A stretch of 24,141 bases of DNA from a virus: positions 1 to 24,141 of the IMG/VR virus record IMGVR_UViG_3300044800_000220; one strand, written 5' to 3'. The position numbers and the translations under genes are program-made. Numbering within the stretch: the stretch's first letter is position 1; each line of letters begins with the position of its first letter. Below, in pieces: positions 1 to 7,476 of the stretch. The notes under the pieces were generated by a model. The model saw nothing but the letters and a program-made list of their open reading frames with translations, made no database searches and was not told the origin of the DNA.

Positions 1-200
1 ATGTCAGTCAAAGAAGTCTCTTCAGCCAGCTTATGATGCTTTCGACTCCCCGTGAGATCTTCAATAAGGCGCACGATAATATCCAAGATAATTGTTCTGT
101 ATAGTTTTGCAGATAGTTGGAGATTTTTTGCAGATAGTTGGAGAAAGAAATTGCACCCGAAATCGCAGACGCACCAATCCTGTCGCACCTACGAACTTCT
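1..200. other. Left-edge region with no convincing gene, AT-rich, possible phage end
   Basis: This stretch lies downstream of the last phage gene and its probable terminator. It is more AT-rich than the rest of the window. I see no reading frame with a ribosome-binding site and a recognisable product. A minus-strand frame opens at a GTG at 188 and runs off the left edge, but its translation is unfamiliar and has only a weak AAGAAG upstream. The one clear structure is the pair of direct repeats at 105-144. If the element is Mu-like, its right end and the host junction would be expected here or just beyond the window; this is inference from gene order. Confidence 0.4.
105..144. repeat. Two 19-base direct repeats, 21-base period
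   Basis: The 19-base unit TTTTGCAGATAGTTGGAGA occurs at 105-123 and again, identically, at 126-144, separated by two T residues. The spacing of 21 bases is two helical turns, so a protein bound to both copies would sit on one DNA face. Transposable phages of the Mu group carry transposase-binding repeats near their ends, and this pair lies just beyond the last phage gene. That role is inference. Chance tandem duplication is the alternative. Confidence 0.75.
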
Positions 201-242
201 TAAAAAAGAGACAAAATGCGGCAGGATTTATGTATTCTGCCG
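201..242 (-). terminator. Probable intrinsic terminator after the methyltransferase gene
   Basis: On the minus-strand transcript a 6-bp stem (CGGCAG at 242-237 with CTGCCG at 224-219) encloses a 12-base loop. It is followed by a T-rich run that reads CATTTTGTCTCTTTTTT. It begins a few bases after the methyltransferase stop codon (248-246), the expected place to end the late transcript. A second weak stem, CGAGCC at 267-262 with GGCTCG at 246-241, overlaps that stop codon. The stem is short and the T-run is interrupted, so efficiency is uncertain. Confidence 0.5.
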
Positions 243-245
243 AGC

Positions 246-1034
246 CTACTGTGACAATATCGGCTCGTAATTCATGATCAGTAATTCGGTTACTTTCTTC
301 TTCTTGTCGGCCCCTCCGGCAGAGTAAGATGTGTTAACCTTTTCCATATAAAAGCCCTTGAATAAGGTTCTGATCTCCTTCACGTCATTTATCGATAATA
401 TGAATTTGCCCTGAATGCTCTTCAGGACATCCCTAAGCTTCAGAAAATCCTCCCGGTGGAAAATATCTTCGCCGTAGAGGTCCTCCCAGCCATAATAAGG
501 AGGATCCAAATAGAAGAAGGTGTCTGGTTTGTCGAAACGAGCGATAAACTGCTCATATGGCTTATTCTCGATGTAGACCCTCGCCATGCGGAGATGAACA
601 GCCGACAACTCTTCCTCTATCCGAAGCAGGTTGAGGCGCGGTCTGGCGCTTGTGGCCACGGAAAACGATGGATTCTTGATCCTCGCCGCATACCCTGATT
701 TCAATAGATAATAGAATCGGACGGCCCTCTGTATGTCCGTCAGTGATTCCGGCGTCTCGGCCCTGAATCGCTCAAATTCATCCCTGGCGACGAGTATCCA
801 TTTCAGGTACCTGATGAACTCTTCGAGGTGGTGCTTTACGACTCTGTAGAGGGTCACCAGGTCGGTATTGATATCGTTTATAATCTCGACGTGGGATGTC
901 ATTTCGTCCTTTTTAAACAGCAACCAGGCTGCTCCCGCGAACACCTCGCAATAACAATTATGCTCAGGTATTTTCTCAAGTATTTTACCGGCAAGCAGCG
1001 ATTTTCCGCCCATGTATGCCAAGAAGCTCTTCAT
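246..1034 (-). CDS. DNA adenine N6-methyltransferase, D12 (Dam) class
   Basis: Predicted to transfer a methyl group from S-adenosylmethionine to adenine N6 in DNA. The 262-residue protein shows the family's motifs: AYMGGK at 6-11 (FxGxK-type SAM site), VFAGA at 31-35, NDIN at 53-56 and the catalytic DPPY at 177-180, with a C-terminal ELLIMN strand. The length is normal for phage Dam enzymes. I chose the ATG at 1034 because GGGAGG lies six to seven bases upstream; an in-frame ATG 18 bases earlier lacks such a site. It is the last gene of the late cluster, where Mu carries its DNA-modification gene mom, so protection of phage DNA from host restriction is the likely role. No partner endonuclease is visible, so it looks like an orphan enzyme. 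The target (GATC or another) cannot be read from sequence alone. Confidence 0.93.
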   Translation of the reverse strand: MKSFLAYMGGKSLLAGKILEKIPEHNCYCEVFAGAAWLLFKKDEMTSHVEIINDINTDLVTLYRVVKHHLEEFIRYLKWILVARDEFERFRAETPESLTDIQRAVRFYYLLKSGYAARIKNPSFSVATSARPRLNLLRIEEELSAVHLRMARVYIENKPYEQFIARFDKPDTFFYLDPPYYGWEDLYGEDIFHREDFLKLRDVLKSIQGKFILSINDVKEIRTLFKGFYMEKVNTSYSAGGADKKKKVTELLIMNYEPILSQ

Positions 1035-1174
1035 ACCAACCTCCCGTTGCAATGAGGAATTAACCCTGCTATGAATCTATCCGTTCGGTCGAGCGGATGG
1101 TAGCGGGTTATCCCGTCTTGTGCTTCTGGCACATGGTCTGGGGAGGTTGGACTCCCTGGAATACTGTCCGCGTT
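1035..1174. other. 140-base intergenic gap upstream of the methyltransferase gene
   Basis: This is the longest non-coding gap between genes of the window. It holds an imperfect hairpin at 1079-1098 (ATCCG/CGGAT outer stem, 8 pairs with one wobble on the plus strand, GGTC loop) and a weaker 5-bp stem at 1141-1156 (GGGAG/CTCCC). I see no credible -35/-10 pair and no reading frame beyond a few codons. Because Mu regulates mom separately from the other late genes, this gap could hold an independent control region for the methyltransferase, but that is inference. Confidence 0.4.
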
Positions 1175-1684
1175 TTATTTAACGATCGTGGCTCTTGCCG
1201 CCTGGCCCGCAGATTCGTGATCCTTGAGGATCTGCGGGGCATCAGACTGTTTCGCGACCCATTCTCGAAGTGACCGGATGGATTGTAGATCAATCGCGGC
1301 GAGAGTAGCCTTGATCGATGCATTGTCACTCTCTTTTTTCTTTTCCTCATCCAGCACCCATTTCCCCCCGTCCCATTTCGGAAATTGACACGGAACGAGC
1401 AGCGTATATCCATCAGGAACCGGGCCGAGAGCGACCATCGAATTGACGTGGGCGTCGACGGTGCTGTAAATCGGGATGCCCCGGTGATCCTCGATCTGCA
1501 GCCATTCTCCATTCCTGAATACCCGCGCCTTTCCTTTCTGTAATTCCGGAGGCGCGATCTCGGCGGCGTGGGCAGGAATCAAAAATACGTCATGACCCTG
1601 CACTTTACTTTCTAATGGATCCAGACTCGCATCTGTGCATCCCAAAAATTCTCCCGTCTCGTGGTGGTAATGATATATTTTCAT
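1175..1684 (-). CDS. Tail fiber assembly-type protein
   Basis: A 169-residue soluble protein directly after the tail fiber gene. Its first half follows the pattern of phage proteins found downstream of fibers: a short Tyr/His-rich start, a G-E-F-L-G turn, DPLE at 22-25, an A-P-P segment and a VFRNGEW strand leading to D-R-G. The C-terminal third is charged and helical. Such proteins usually act as fiber folding chaperones or, less often, stay on the fiber. ATG at 1684 has AGGGGAGATATC upstream, a good ribosome-binding site. The gap to the fiber stop is ten bases, so the two are expressed together. The family assignment rests on position and the N-terminal pattern, so the chaperone role is moderately supported. 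Confidence 0.65.
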   Translation of the reverse strand: MKIYHYHHETGEFLGCTDASLDPLESKVQGHDVFLIPAHAAEIAPPELQKGKARVFRNGEWLQIEDHRGIPIYSTVDAHVNSMVALGPVPDGYTLLVPCQFPKWDGGKWVLDEEKKKESDNASIKATLAAIDLQSIRSLREWVAKQSDAPQILKDHESAGQAARATIVK

Positions 1685-1694
1685 GATATCTCCC

Positions 1695-2576
1695 CTAATA
1701 GTAAATTATAGGCATAACATATTTGTTGATCGGACGCGTTTCATTGCCGCCGGTTGCAACGGTGTCAACGTTTAAGGCGCCCCATGTGCCAGGATCTCCG
1801 AAAGTGTATAGAAGCTCCGCGCCTTGTGACCCGCTACTTCCGCAAGCCTTTTCTTGGTGCCCATGCGTCATAAACCCGTCTGCCTGTTCCGTTCCGACGT
1901 GATTCCCTGCTATCATGGTTGCACCGGTCGCCGTTACCGCTGTTCTGATAGCCGCATCCGGATCAAGTCCTTTCCCGTGATCCCAGTATCGTGGAACACG
2001 ACCGCGGTCATCAGGAAGATTGAAATGGTTCGCGTCCGCCGCACCGTATAAAGTACCTATCACAGCGAATAAGGCCGCATAGGTCGTCCTCAGAAGCGAT
2101 GCGCCGGCACGCTCCAGGGCACCAGGTGGCACTGTTTCTGTGGGCCAGTCAAGCATAGCGCCGGCGGGTAGTCGGTCTATCCCCGTGAATGAAATCAACT
2201 GATAATTTGTTCCGTCATAAACGACGATGAACAGTCCTCCCGCTATGATGCTATTTGCGGGCGGATCCGAGCCATTGGGAAGTTTGATTGGCACGGCCGC
2301 CATGCCATTTACGGCAACGGTTGACGCCCCTGTGTTGGCATGGGCCGCGATGATCACAATCGGCATGCCGGGGACATGTGCCGTGAGGGCCGGAGTGAGA
2401 GCGACTGCATAGGCATTGGCCGCTCCCGTATCGACGGCGAAATCAATGGCGCCGTCGCCGTCGACGGCGAGGCCGCGATGGCGGTGGTTATTAAGCGCGT
2501 TTAAAAAAGCGGCATTAACGATGGTCCCCAATATCTGCTGTGAGGGATTGCCGTCCACGAAGACTGTTTTGGCCAT
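1695..2576 (-). CDS. Tail fiber with phage collar domain
   Basis: A 293-residue receptor-binding tail fiber, attached below the baseplate and expected to touch the cell surface. Residues 45-130 form a beta-rich N-terminal region seen in many prophage fibers (GAANAYAVALTPALT, an NTGAST turn, then VVYDGTNYQLIS). Residues 137-196 are the phage tail collar domain (PAGAMLDW through LPDDRGRVPR), and the C-terminus ends with the usual ETRPINKYVMPIIYY-type strand. A THGH at 237-240 resembles the HxH iron sites of trimeric fibers. It is short, so either the virion also uses another fiber or receptor reach is small. ATG at 2576 follows AAGGAGG. It lies after the gp48-like gene and before a fiber-assembly-type protein, exactly as in Mu-type tails. 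Confidence 0.88.
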   Translation of the reverse strand: MAKTVFVDGNPSQQILGTIVNAAFLNALNNHRHRGLAVDGDGAIDFAVDTGAANAYAVALTPALTAHVPGMPIVIIAAHANTGASTVAVNGMAAVPIKLPNGSDPPANSIIAGGLFIVVYDGTNYQLISFTGIDRLPAGAMLDWPTETVPPGALERAGASLLRTTYAALFAVIGTLYGAADANHFNLPDDRGRVPRYWDHGKGLDPDAAIRTAVTATGATMIAGNHVGTEQADGFMTHGHQEKACGSSGSQGAELLYTFGDPGTWGALNVDTVATGGNETRPINKYVMPIIYY

Positions 2577-2585
2577 AACTCCTCC

Positions 2586-3134
2586 TTATGAATAATTAAA
2601 CAAAACGTACGTATGGGCAGGTTTTAAATCGTTGAACAATTCTTCCAGTGTCGCGTTGCTGATCCACCAGGTTAACCGCTCGCCCGCGGCAGACATGGCC
2701 GTCCGAAACCAAGATACCGCGGATCCCGCCACGTTCACACGCCAGATCCAGCGGCATTCTGGAACATAAAGGTAGTCTGCGGATCGTCCGTATCCACTCA
2801 TAAAGGGGAGCAATTCATCGATGGTGATCGTCCAACCCATGCATAGGGCCAGGTTGATAAAATATTGCCTGGACAATCCTCTGCGATTGCGTATTTTGGC
2901 GACGACGGCATTTCGCCGCGATTGCAAAGTGGCATCGGCCGCCGGGATGACACCGTATACCCGCTCCCATGACGCGATTAATTCACTCGTCATATCCGGA
3001 AACATTTCCATCAGAAGCGTCTCAGCGGATGTTTGAGTATCATCGAGGGCGCCCCCATCGATGGCCATGTCGGTATCATGGATCCCGGATAATTCAACCG
3101 GAAATAATAATTTCAATACATCGCTGTGGTTCAT
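2586..3134 (-). CDS. Baseplate wedge protein, Mu gp48-like (DUF2313)
   Basis: A 182-residue protein of the DUF2313/YmfQ family, which joins the baseplate J protein to the tail fiber. The N-terminus (HSDVLKLLFPVELSG) fits the family's start. The middle has an R-R-N-A-V-V-A-K-I helix and GLSRQYF, and the C-terminal half holds CRWIWRVN near residue 125, the W-rich strand typical of the family. The C-terminal end (ELFNDLKPAHTYVLF) matches the usual 'lkPaHT' ending. The ribosome-binding site is weak, but no better start lies nearby. The gene follows the gp47-like gene by 21 bases. Order and motifs agree, so the assignment is secure although the molecular role is known mainly by homology to Mu and P2 baseplates. 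Confidence 0.88.
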   Translation of the reverse strand: MNHSDVLKLLFPVELSGIHDTDMAIDGGALDDTQTSAETLLMEMFPDMTSELIASWERVYGVIPAADATLQSRRNAVVAKIRNRRGLSRQYFINLALCMGWTITIDELLPFMSGYGRSADYLYVPECRWIWRVNVAGSAVSWFRTAMSAAGERLTWWISNATLEELFNDLKPAHTYVLFNYS

Positions 3135-3155
3135 AATTTATGACTCAAGATCAAT

Positions 3156-4148
3156 TCATGTGACCGATATATTCCCTGGCCTCAGCATTGCATACCCCGC
3201 CGGTATAACGTCCGCAGCCGGTACAGTGATGGTCGCATTGTCGGCGCCTGCCGCCACCGCGATCGCGCTTAACTGGGTCCGATAGAGCGGTTGGCCCGGG
3301 ATCAGTGACTGCATATACGCGGTAATTTGTGCGGCGATTTTTATTTTGTCTACAGCGGGCCCGGTGACCGCCATCGTCACATCTTGTAACTGCGGGGTGG
3401 GAGGCAATATGCGGACGACAGAGGCTGTCACGGGCCGGACACCATCGATATAATCGTGCACCTGCACGGTGAGGGATTTTACGGTATAAGCCTGCGTTAC
3501 GACGGTAAAAATATCCGTATCCAAGGATAATTGCGTTGCGCTGTCCACGCCAGTCACGACGGCACGAGTTTGCGGACCATTATTTACAGCCACATCCCCG
3601 ATCCGCACCGGGTTGACTGCATTCGTAAAATTCGCGGCGCCGTCAATCAATTTATTCGCAAGCAGCGATGTGGCGGTCCCTGCCATTGCATGGGAACTGG
3701 GGATCTCCGAACCCGTCGTATCCGCATGAGCCAGTATTACCACATCAACTGTGCCCAGTCCCTGCGCCAGGGGGAAGCACCAGACTTTCGCAACGTAATT
3801 AAGGGAGAGCACCCATTTAACATAATCATATTGATTACCACCAGCTGGCGGCCGGCGGATATATTCCAGCAGACGGGCGAGCAGATCCGCATCCGTCTCT
3901 CCGACAGTCCGCGTGATGACCCGCACCCATGCGTGATGTTCCAATTGCGCGGTTTCGGCGGTGTCCGGGAAAATCTGTGTTGCGATCCAGTCCTGGTATT
4001 TATACAAGCCCCAAAGTGCGGAAGCGAGGCACGCGGACTTCACATAAATGAGACTGCCCTTTGACAGATCTGCCTCCGGATATTGGTTTAGCCAATCAGT
4101 CAGGAGGGCATTGAATAATGTATCAAAATCTTTCTGAAAGTTCGTCAT
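3156..4148 (-). CDS. Baseplate J-like protein (Mu gp47)
   Basis: A 330-residue baseplate wedge protein of the gpJ/gp47 family, part of the ring that holds the tail fibers and triggers sheath contraction. The N-terminal helical region carries a Y-P-E-A-D-L-S-KGS turn near residues 19-28. Then come a helical ALWGLYKYQDW segment, ETAQLEHHAWVR near residue 85, and an RPPAGGNQYDYVKW stretch that is very typical of the family. The C-terminal part is beta-rich, ending in a small domain with IPAGYAMLRPG. ATG at 4148 follows GGTGG by eight bases. Three bases separate it from the preceding gp46-like gene. Confidence 0.93.
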   Translation of the reverse strand: MTNFQKDFDTLFNALLTDWLNQYPEADLSKGSLIYVKSACLASALWGLYKYQDWIATQIFPDTAETAQLEHHAWVRVITRTVGETDADLLARLLEYIRRPPAGGNQYDYVKWVLSLNYVAKVWCFPLAQGLGTVDVVILAHADTTGSEIPSSHAMAGTATSLLANKLIDGAANFTNAVNPVRIGDVAVNNGPQTRAVVTGVDSATQLSLDTDIFTVVTQAYTVKSLTVQVHDYIDGVRPVTASVVRILPPTPQLQDVTMAVTGPAVDKIKIAAQITAYMQSLIPGQPLYRTQLSAIAVAAGADNATITVPAADVIPAGYAMLRPGNISVT

Positions 4149-4151
4149 ATG

Positions 4152-4523
4152 TCATACCACCGGAATGAATGTTTGAAATTGCACCGGCGGCCCCGCGATC
4201 GGCGTGACCTGCACCAGGAGCTTCAAACGATTGATATTCTGTGTAAGGTCCCGCTCGGCATAGACATCGTTCTGTGTCGTCTTGCCTTGATCCAGAAGCC
4301 ACTGCAGGGCTTCCCGGCAATAATCCTCGGCCAGTCGCGCCGTCCTGTCCGTATTTTTCTCGCGCTTTAGAAGATGCAATTTTGATCCGAATTGCGGATC
4401 ATAAAAAAACGATCCCTGTTCAACCATGATCGACAGATATACGTTATTCATGATCGTTTCGGTCTCATCGGCTGTCATGGCAGCGAGGCCGGTCCGGTTA
4501 TCGATTTGCAACATGAAATCCAT
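4152..4523 (-). CDS. Baseplate protein, Mu gp46-like
   Basis: A 123-residue protein of the phage GP46 family, related to the gp25/gpW-like baseplate proteins at the sheath-baseplate joint. The visible family pattern is an N-terminal D-N-R-T-G strand, an ETIMNNVYLSIMVEQGSFFYDPQFGS segment split over residues 21-47, the L-H-L-L-K-R run, and a helix with LAEDYCREALQWLLDQG. ATG at 4523 lacks a strong ribosome-binding site. A second ATG three codons later is possible. It lies seven bases after the spike gene, so coupling with upstream translation probably drives it. Size and place agree with Mu gp46. Confidence 0.9.
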   Translation of the reverse strand: MDFMLQIDNRTGLAAMTADETETIMNNVYLSIMVEQGSFFYDPQFGSKLHLLKREKNTDRTARLAEDYCREALQWLLDQGKTTQNDVYAERDLTQNINRLKLLVQVTPIAGPPVQFQTFIPVV

Positions 4524-4530
4524 TTAAACT

Positions 4531-5097
4531 TTAATCCGCCTTCGTTTTTATAGTGCAGACATTATTAAGCGATAATATCTGCCCCGCAGCAGCGGAAGAA
4601 TCCGTGCCGATTGTTACGCCCGCATGGGTATGATTATTGAACAGGTCGATCAGCCGCTGGTCAACGAGATAACGGACCGTGCCGCGATCATCGCCTAGAT
4701 TGATAATGGGGCTGTTAACCTGGCAACTTTCCGACGCCGTCACCACGGCCTTTATCGTTGTTATGTCCACTTCATTCGTCACATCGGCGATGAGCTTATT
4801 CCCGCTGACGATATGAATGGTTTTATCCCGCATCAAATGAATCTTGTCGCCCTCGTCCGTATAGATCGCGACCTCGCCTTCTTCCAGGGCAATGCGGTAT
4901 CGACGGTCATCGGAGGCAATGGCCACGTAGTGGTTATCCTCCTGGATGATAATCAATTCCGCGTCCGGTTTTGGACGCGACGTAAATCCATAATGCTGGA
5001 AATATTCCCGGTCATCGATGGTTTCATCCGTCCGGCCGTAAGCGGAAAACCGCTTGATTACTCCTTCGATCACCTGTTTGACAATGCCGCGTATCAT
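4531..5097 (-). CDS. Baseplate central spike, Mu gp45/gpV-like
   Basis: A 188-residue homolog of the trimeric membrane-piercing spike at the tail tip. An N-terminal OB-like domain comes first: FSAYGRTDETIDD, the QHYGFTSRPKPDAE stretch near 34-46, then a D-D-R-R-Y-R-I turn. It is followed by a repetitive beta-helix (residues about 75-145), and then the tip with HTH at 156-158. In P2 gpV and related spikes an HxH at the apex binds iron, and the position here fits. ATG at 5097 overlaps the stop of the gpP-like gene as ATGA. Length is close to Mu gp45. Confidence 0.93.
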   Translation of the reverse strand: MIRGIVKQVIEGVIKRFSAYGRTDETIDDREYFQHYGFTSRPKPDAELIIIQEDNHYVAIASDDRRYRIALEEGEVAIYTDEGDKIHLMRDKTIHIVSGNKLIADVTNEVDITTIKAVVTASESCQVNSPIINLGDDRGTVRYLVDQRLIDLFNNHTHAGVTIGTDSSAAAGQILSLNNVCTIKTKAD

Positions 5098-6170
5098 GCC
5101 ACCAACCCCGGAGGCCCTAATTTCAATCTCGTTATAGGTCCCTCGTTTTTCGATAATTCAAAAGTCCGTCCATAAATAAGATAGACCTTGTCGATCTTCT
5201 GCACCTCATCCTTAACCTGGCAGAGTTCATTGATCGTCCAGTTTTTCCCGTTCTGGCTGTACCTGGCGACTTTGTATTCCAATTTCATGCCTTCCCGCCG
5301 ATGCTTTTCCATCCGCATCCGGGCATGTTCTTGAGGACTCCATTGATCATTGTTATCGTGGCCGACGAATGGCTTGTAAAAGGGGAAATCGGGATCCGTA
5401 ACGCTGGCCTTGGTATTAATCTTCGACGCACCGCCGAATATCCCTTGCACATCCTGCCCCTGTTGCTGGCCCATTATCGTGTACTTGGAATAGCGTTTAG
5501 AGATATCGTCGATTTTCTCGGATTCGATGACATTATTCCCGATGCCATCCCGTGAGAGGTGCAATGTATACGCAGGTTCCCCCATCGCCTTTGGCCTCCC
5601 GAATACAAATGTTCCGTCGGGCAAGGAATAAAAAAGCATTCCCCTACTCTGGGCATAAGGCTTTAGTACCTCGAAGATCGTCATGCCCGGCTCGATCTGC
5701 GAGATCCTCTGCGGGGCCTCGAGGAGTCCGATATAGCCACCCTTGGCGGCAACTTTGCTTTTCTTCTTCAGTTTACCTGCAACATTTTCCTGATATACGA
5801 CATTAATGCGATTCAGATGATATATCCGTGAAAGCAGCAGCTCCGCGAGGTCTTTCAATTTTTTCCCGGCGACGCTGATAAAGTCTTCACAGTAAGAGTC
5901 CACCGCGATACCCATCAGGTCCCGGCCCGCGACGGCCAGAGCCACGCCGTTTTTATCGGCCTTACGATTTACCTTATCGACGATTCCTGTCAGTTCGAGG
6001 GCGTCGTTAACATAGAGTTTGCAATCCATGCCTGCCGTAATATCAGTCTCCGGATTGGAAAGCTGGAATTGAAAAGCGGCGGCGGGAGTATAAATGTCCG
6101 CGTCGACCTGATAGCTCAGAAAATGCTGGATGCGGACATTACCGATCTGCAACTCGATCTTATCGGGCAT
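5094..6170 (-). CDS. Baseplate hub protein, Mu gp44 (gpP)-like
   Basis: A 358-residue hub protein of the gpP/gp44 (P2 gpD-like) family, which forms the baseplate centre that carries the spike. The N-terminal beta domain has NPETDITAGMDCKLYVND and ELTGIVDKVN, the family's pattern of a strand pair with G-D-x-x. A later segment reads PGMTIFEVLKPYAQSRGMLFY followed by G-T-F-V-F-G-R-P. I chose the ATG at 6170 (start MPDKIELQI) because GGGGAGG lies nine bases upstream; an ATG 18 bases further up has no site. It overlaps the end of the gpN-like gene by 11 bases. Location between gpN-like and gp45-like genes is that of Mu. Confidence 0.92.
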   Translation of the reverse strand: MPDKIELQIGNVRIQHFLSYQVDADIYTPAAAFQFQLSNPETDITAGMDCKLYVNDALELTGIVDKVNRKADKNGVALAVAGRDLMGIAVDSYCEDFISVAGKKLKDLAELLLSRIYHLNRINVVYQENVAGKLKKKSKVAAKGGYIGLLEAPQRISQIEPGMTIFEVLKPYAQSRGMLFYSLPDGTFVFGRPKAMGEPAYTLHLSRDGIGNNVIESEKIDDISKRYSKYTIMGQQQGQDVQGIFGGASKINTKASVTDPDFPFYKPFVGHDNNDQWSPQEHARMRMEKHRREGMKLEYKVARYSQNGKNWTINELCQVKDEVQKIDKVYLIYGRTFELSKNEGPITRLKLGPPGLVA

Positions 6171-7476
6171 AGACAAATACCTCCCCATCCGTGAAGTTGG
6201 GGTTCCGGATCCGGTTCACTTTCAGCAGTCGCTCCGCATCTGTATAGGACAGGCCGTATTTAAGACAGACGATATGCAGCGGCATGGGGTTATCCAGGGT
6301 GACTTGCATCATTTTTTCGCGTTCGAGACGGATTTTATTCACGTGGATCAGGAGCGCCTCCGCCATCGTTTTCAAGGATGAAACAAGATCATCGCTCCCT
6401 TCGCCGGCGCGTGCGTTTTCGACGGCCGTCTCAATAACATCGCGGACCGACGCCAGGGTTTGCTCGAATTCTCCGATAGTCAGGATCTGAAAGTCCGGGT
6501 CGCCCTCCTTAAAGGCAGTCTCTTCCGCATCGTAGATACCCGCTGCTTCTAACGCCAGTCGCTGGGCGCACGCAATCTGGAGATGGGTGGTCATCAGATC
6601 CGCCGGTGCCGGCGCGGGAGAGGACGGATCCTTCTTCCCGAAATCCTGGAATGCGCTGGAGAGGCCGTCAAATGCATTCCGCAGATTGCCGAGGAACAGC
6701 GCAGGATAATTGTCGATAGTCTGATAAAGCAGCGCCGTCTTTTCCACCGCACCGGCAATGGAGCCGAGGATCCGGCCGGGGAGGGTGAGGCTGTATTGGA
6801 TTGTCGCCTGGAGTGAATTGATGGGACTCGTTATCTGGCTAACGGTCGCCTCGGCAGTGGATATATATCCTTCCACTGTGCCGACGAATGACCTGGTCTT
6901 TGCGGTATATTCCTGCACCTGGGCAAGGAGTCCCTGCCCGGCGTCCAGTATTTTGGTTACCGCGCCGGCATCACAAGCAGCGAGAGCCTTTTTGAGGTCG
7001 GCGCCGAGTTTGTTTTCCTGCGCCGACTGCCCCGCGATATAGGCCTCTTCGAGAGAGGATTTTACCGGCGGCAGATCGAGCGTTTCAATGACGCCGCGCA
7101 TCTGCTCCACAAACGAGATATCCAGCTCGGCGCAACGCGCCTCGTCGTCATGGTGGACGGAGATGGATTCTATTTTTCCCTGCATGAGGCCGTATTTCGG
7201 GTGGTCGAAGGGTACCAGGCCTTTATCCGTCAGATTGTTCAGGAGCAAAATATGATCGTCATAGCCGCTGGAGTTTTTATCGACGTCGTCATAGAAATAG
7301 GCGCGGATTTTGATAGTATGCGCTTTTTCCCCCATGTCCTCAAGATCGGCTCCATCGGCATATGGATAGTCGTATTTGGCGATGGCCTTTTCAAAGGTAT
7401 CGTCGATGGTTTCCATCTCGATGGGGAGATCGTCCAGAGTGCCTTTGTCAAAAGTTTGCTTAACCGTGATTGCCAT
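6160..7476 (-). CDS. DNA circularisation/tail protein, Mu gpN-like
   Basis: A 438-residue protein with the N-terminal domain named for DNA circularisation (Mu gpN, gp43). In contractile tails it is a structural baseplate component between the tape measure end and the hub, and the 'circularisation' name is historical. The domain covers about residues 1-130 and includes D-L-P-I-E-M-E-T near 16-23, G-x-K-A-H-T-I-K-I-R-A-Y, and DKGLVPFDHPKYGLMQGKIES split across 84-105. A long helical middle follows. The last 40 residues resemble a LysM-type repeat (HIVCLKYGLSYTDAERLLKVN), common at the end of this family. The ATG at 7476 shares one base with the tape measure stop (TGATG). Confidence 0.93.
   Translation of the reverse strand: MAITVKQTFDKGTLDDLPIEMETIDDTFEKAIAKYDYPYADGADLEDMGEKAHTIKIRAYFYDDVDKNSSGYDDHILLLNNLTDKGLVPFDHPKYGLMQGKIESISVHHDDEARCAELDISFVEQMRGVIETLDLPPVKSSLEEAYIAGQSAQENKLGADLKKALAACDAGAVTKILDAGQGLLAQVQEYTAKTRSFVGTVEGYISTAEATVSQITSPINSLQATIQYSLTLPGRILGSIAGAVEKTALLYQTIDNYPALFLGNLRNAFDGLSSAFQDFGKKDPSSPAPAPADLMTTHLQIACAQRLALEAAGIYDAEETAFKEGDPDFQILTIGEFEQTLASVRDVIETAVENARAGEGSDDLVSSLKTMAEALLIHVNKIRLEREKMMQVTLDNPMPLHIVCLKYGLSYTDAERLLKVNRIRNPNFTDGEVFVYAR

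Noticed and set aside
1-188. Minus-strand open frame from a GTG at 188 that runs off the left edge, including a repeated LQLSAK unit.
   Set aside because: The repeated peptide merely translates the direct repeats, the start has only a weak ribosome site, it lies after a terminator, and the product is unfamiliar. A truncated host gene cannot be excluded without the sequence further left.
2455-2470. Perfect 16-base palindrome TCGCCGTCGACGGCGA in the fiber gene.
   Set aside because: It lies inside coding sequence for an Asp/Gly-rich stretch and arises from repeated GTC/GAC and GGC/GCC codons; nothing else marks it as a site.
3531-4064. Plus-strand open frame of 177 codons.
   Set aside because: It lies fully opposite the baseplate J gene, has no recognisable product and is explained as a shadow of a GC-rich coding strand. 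The same holds for the other plus-strand frames, such as 9183-9746 and 22647-23282.
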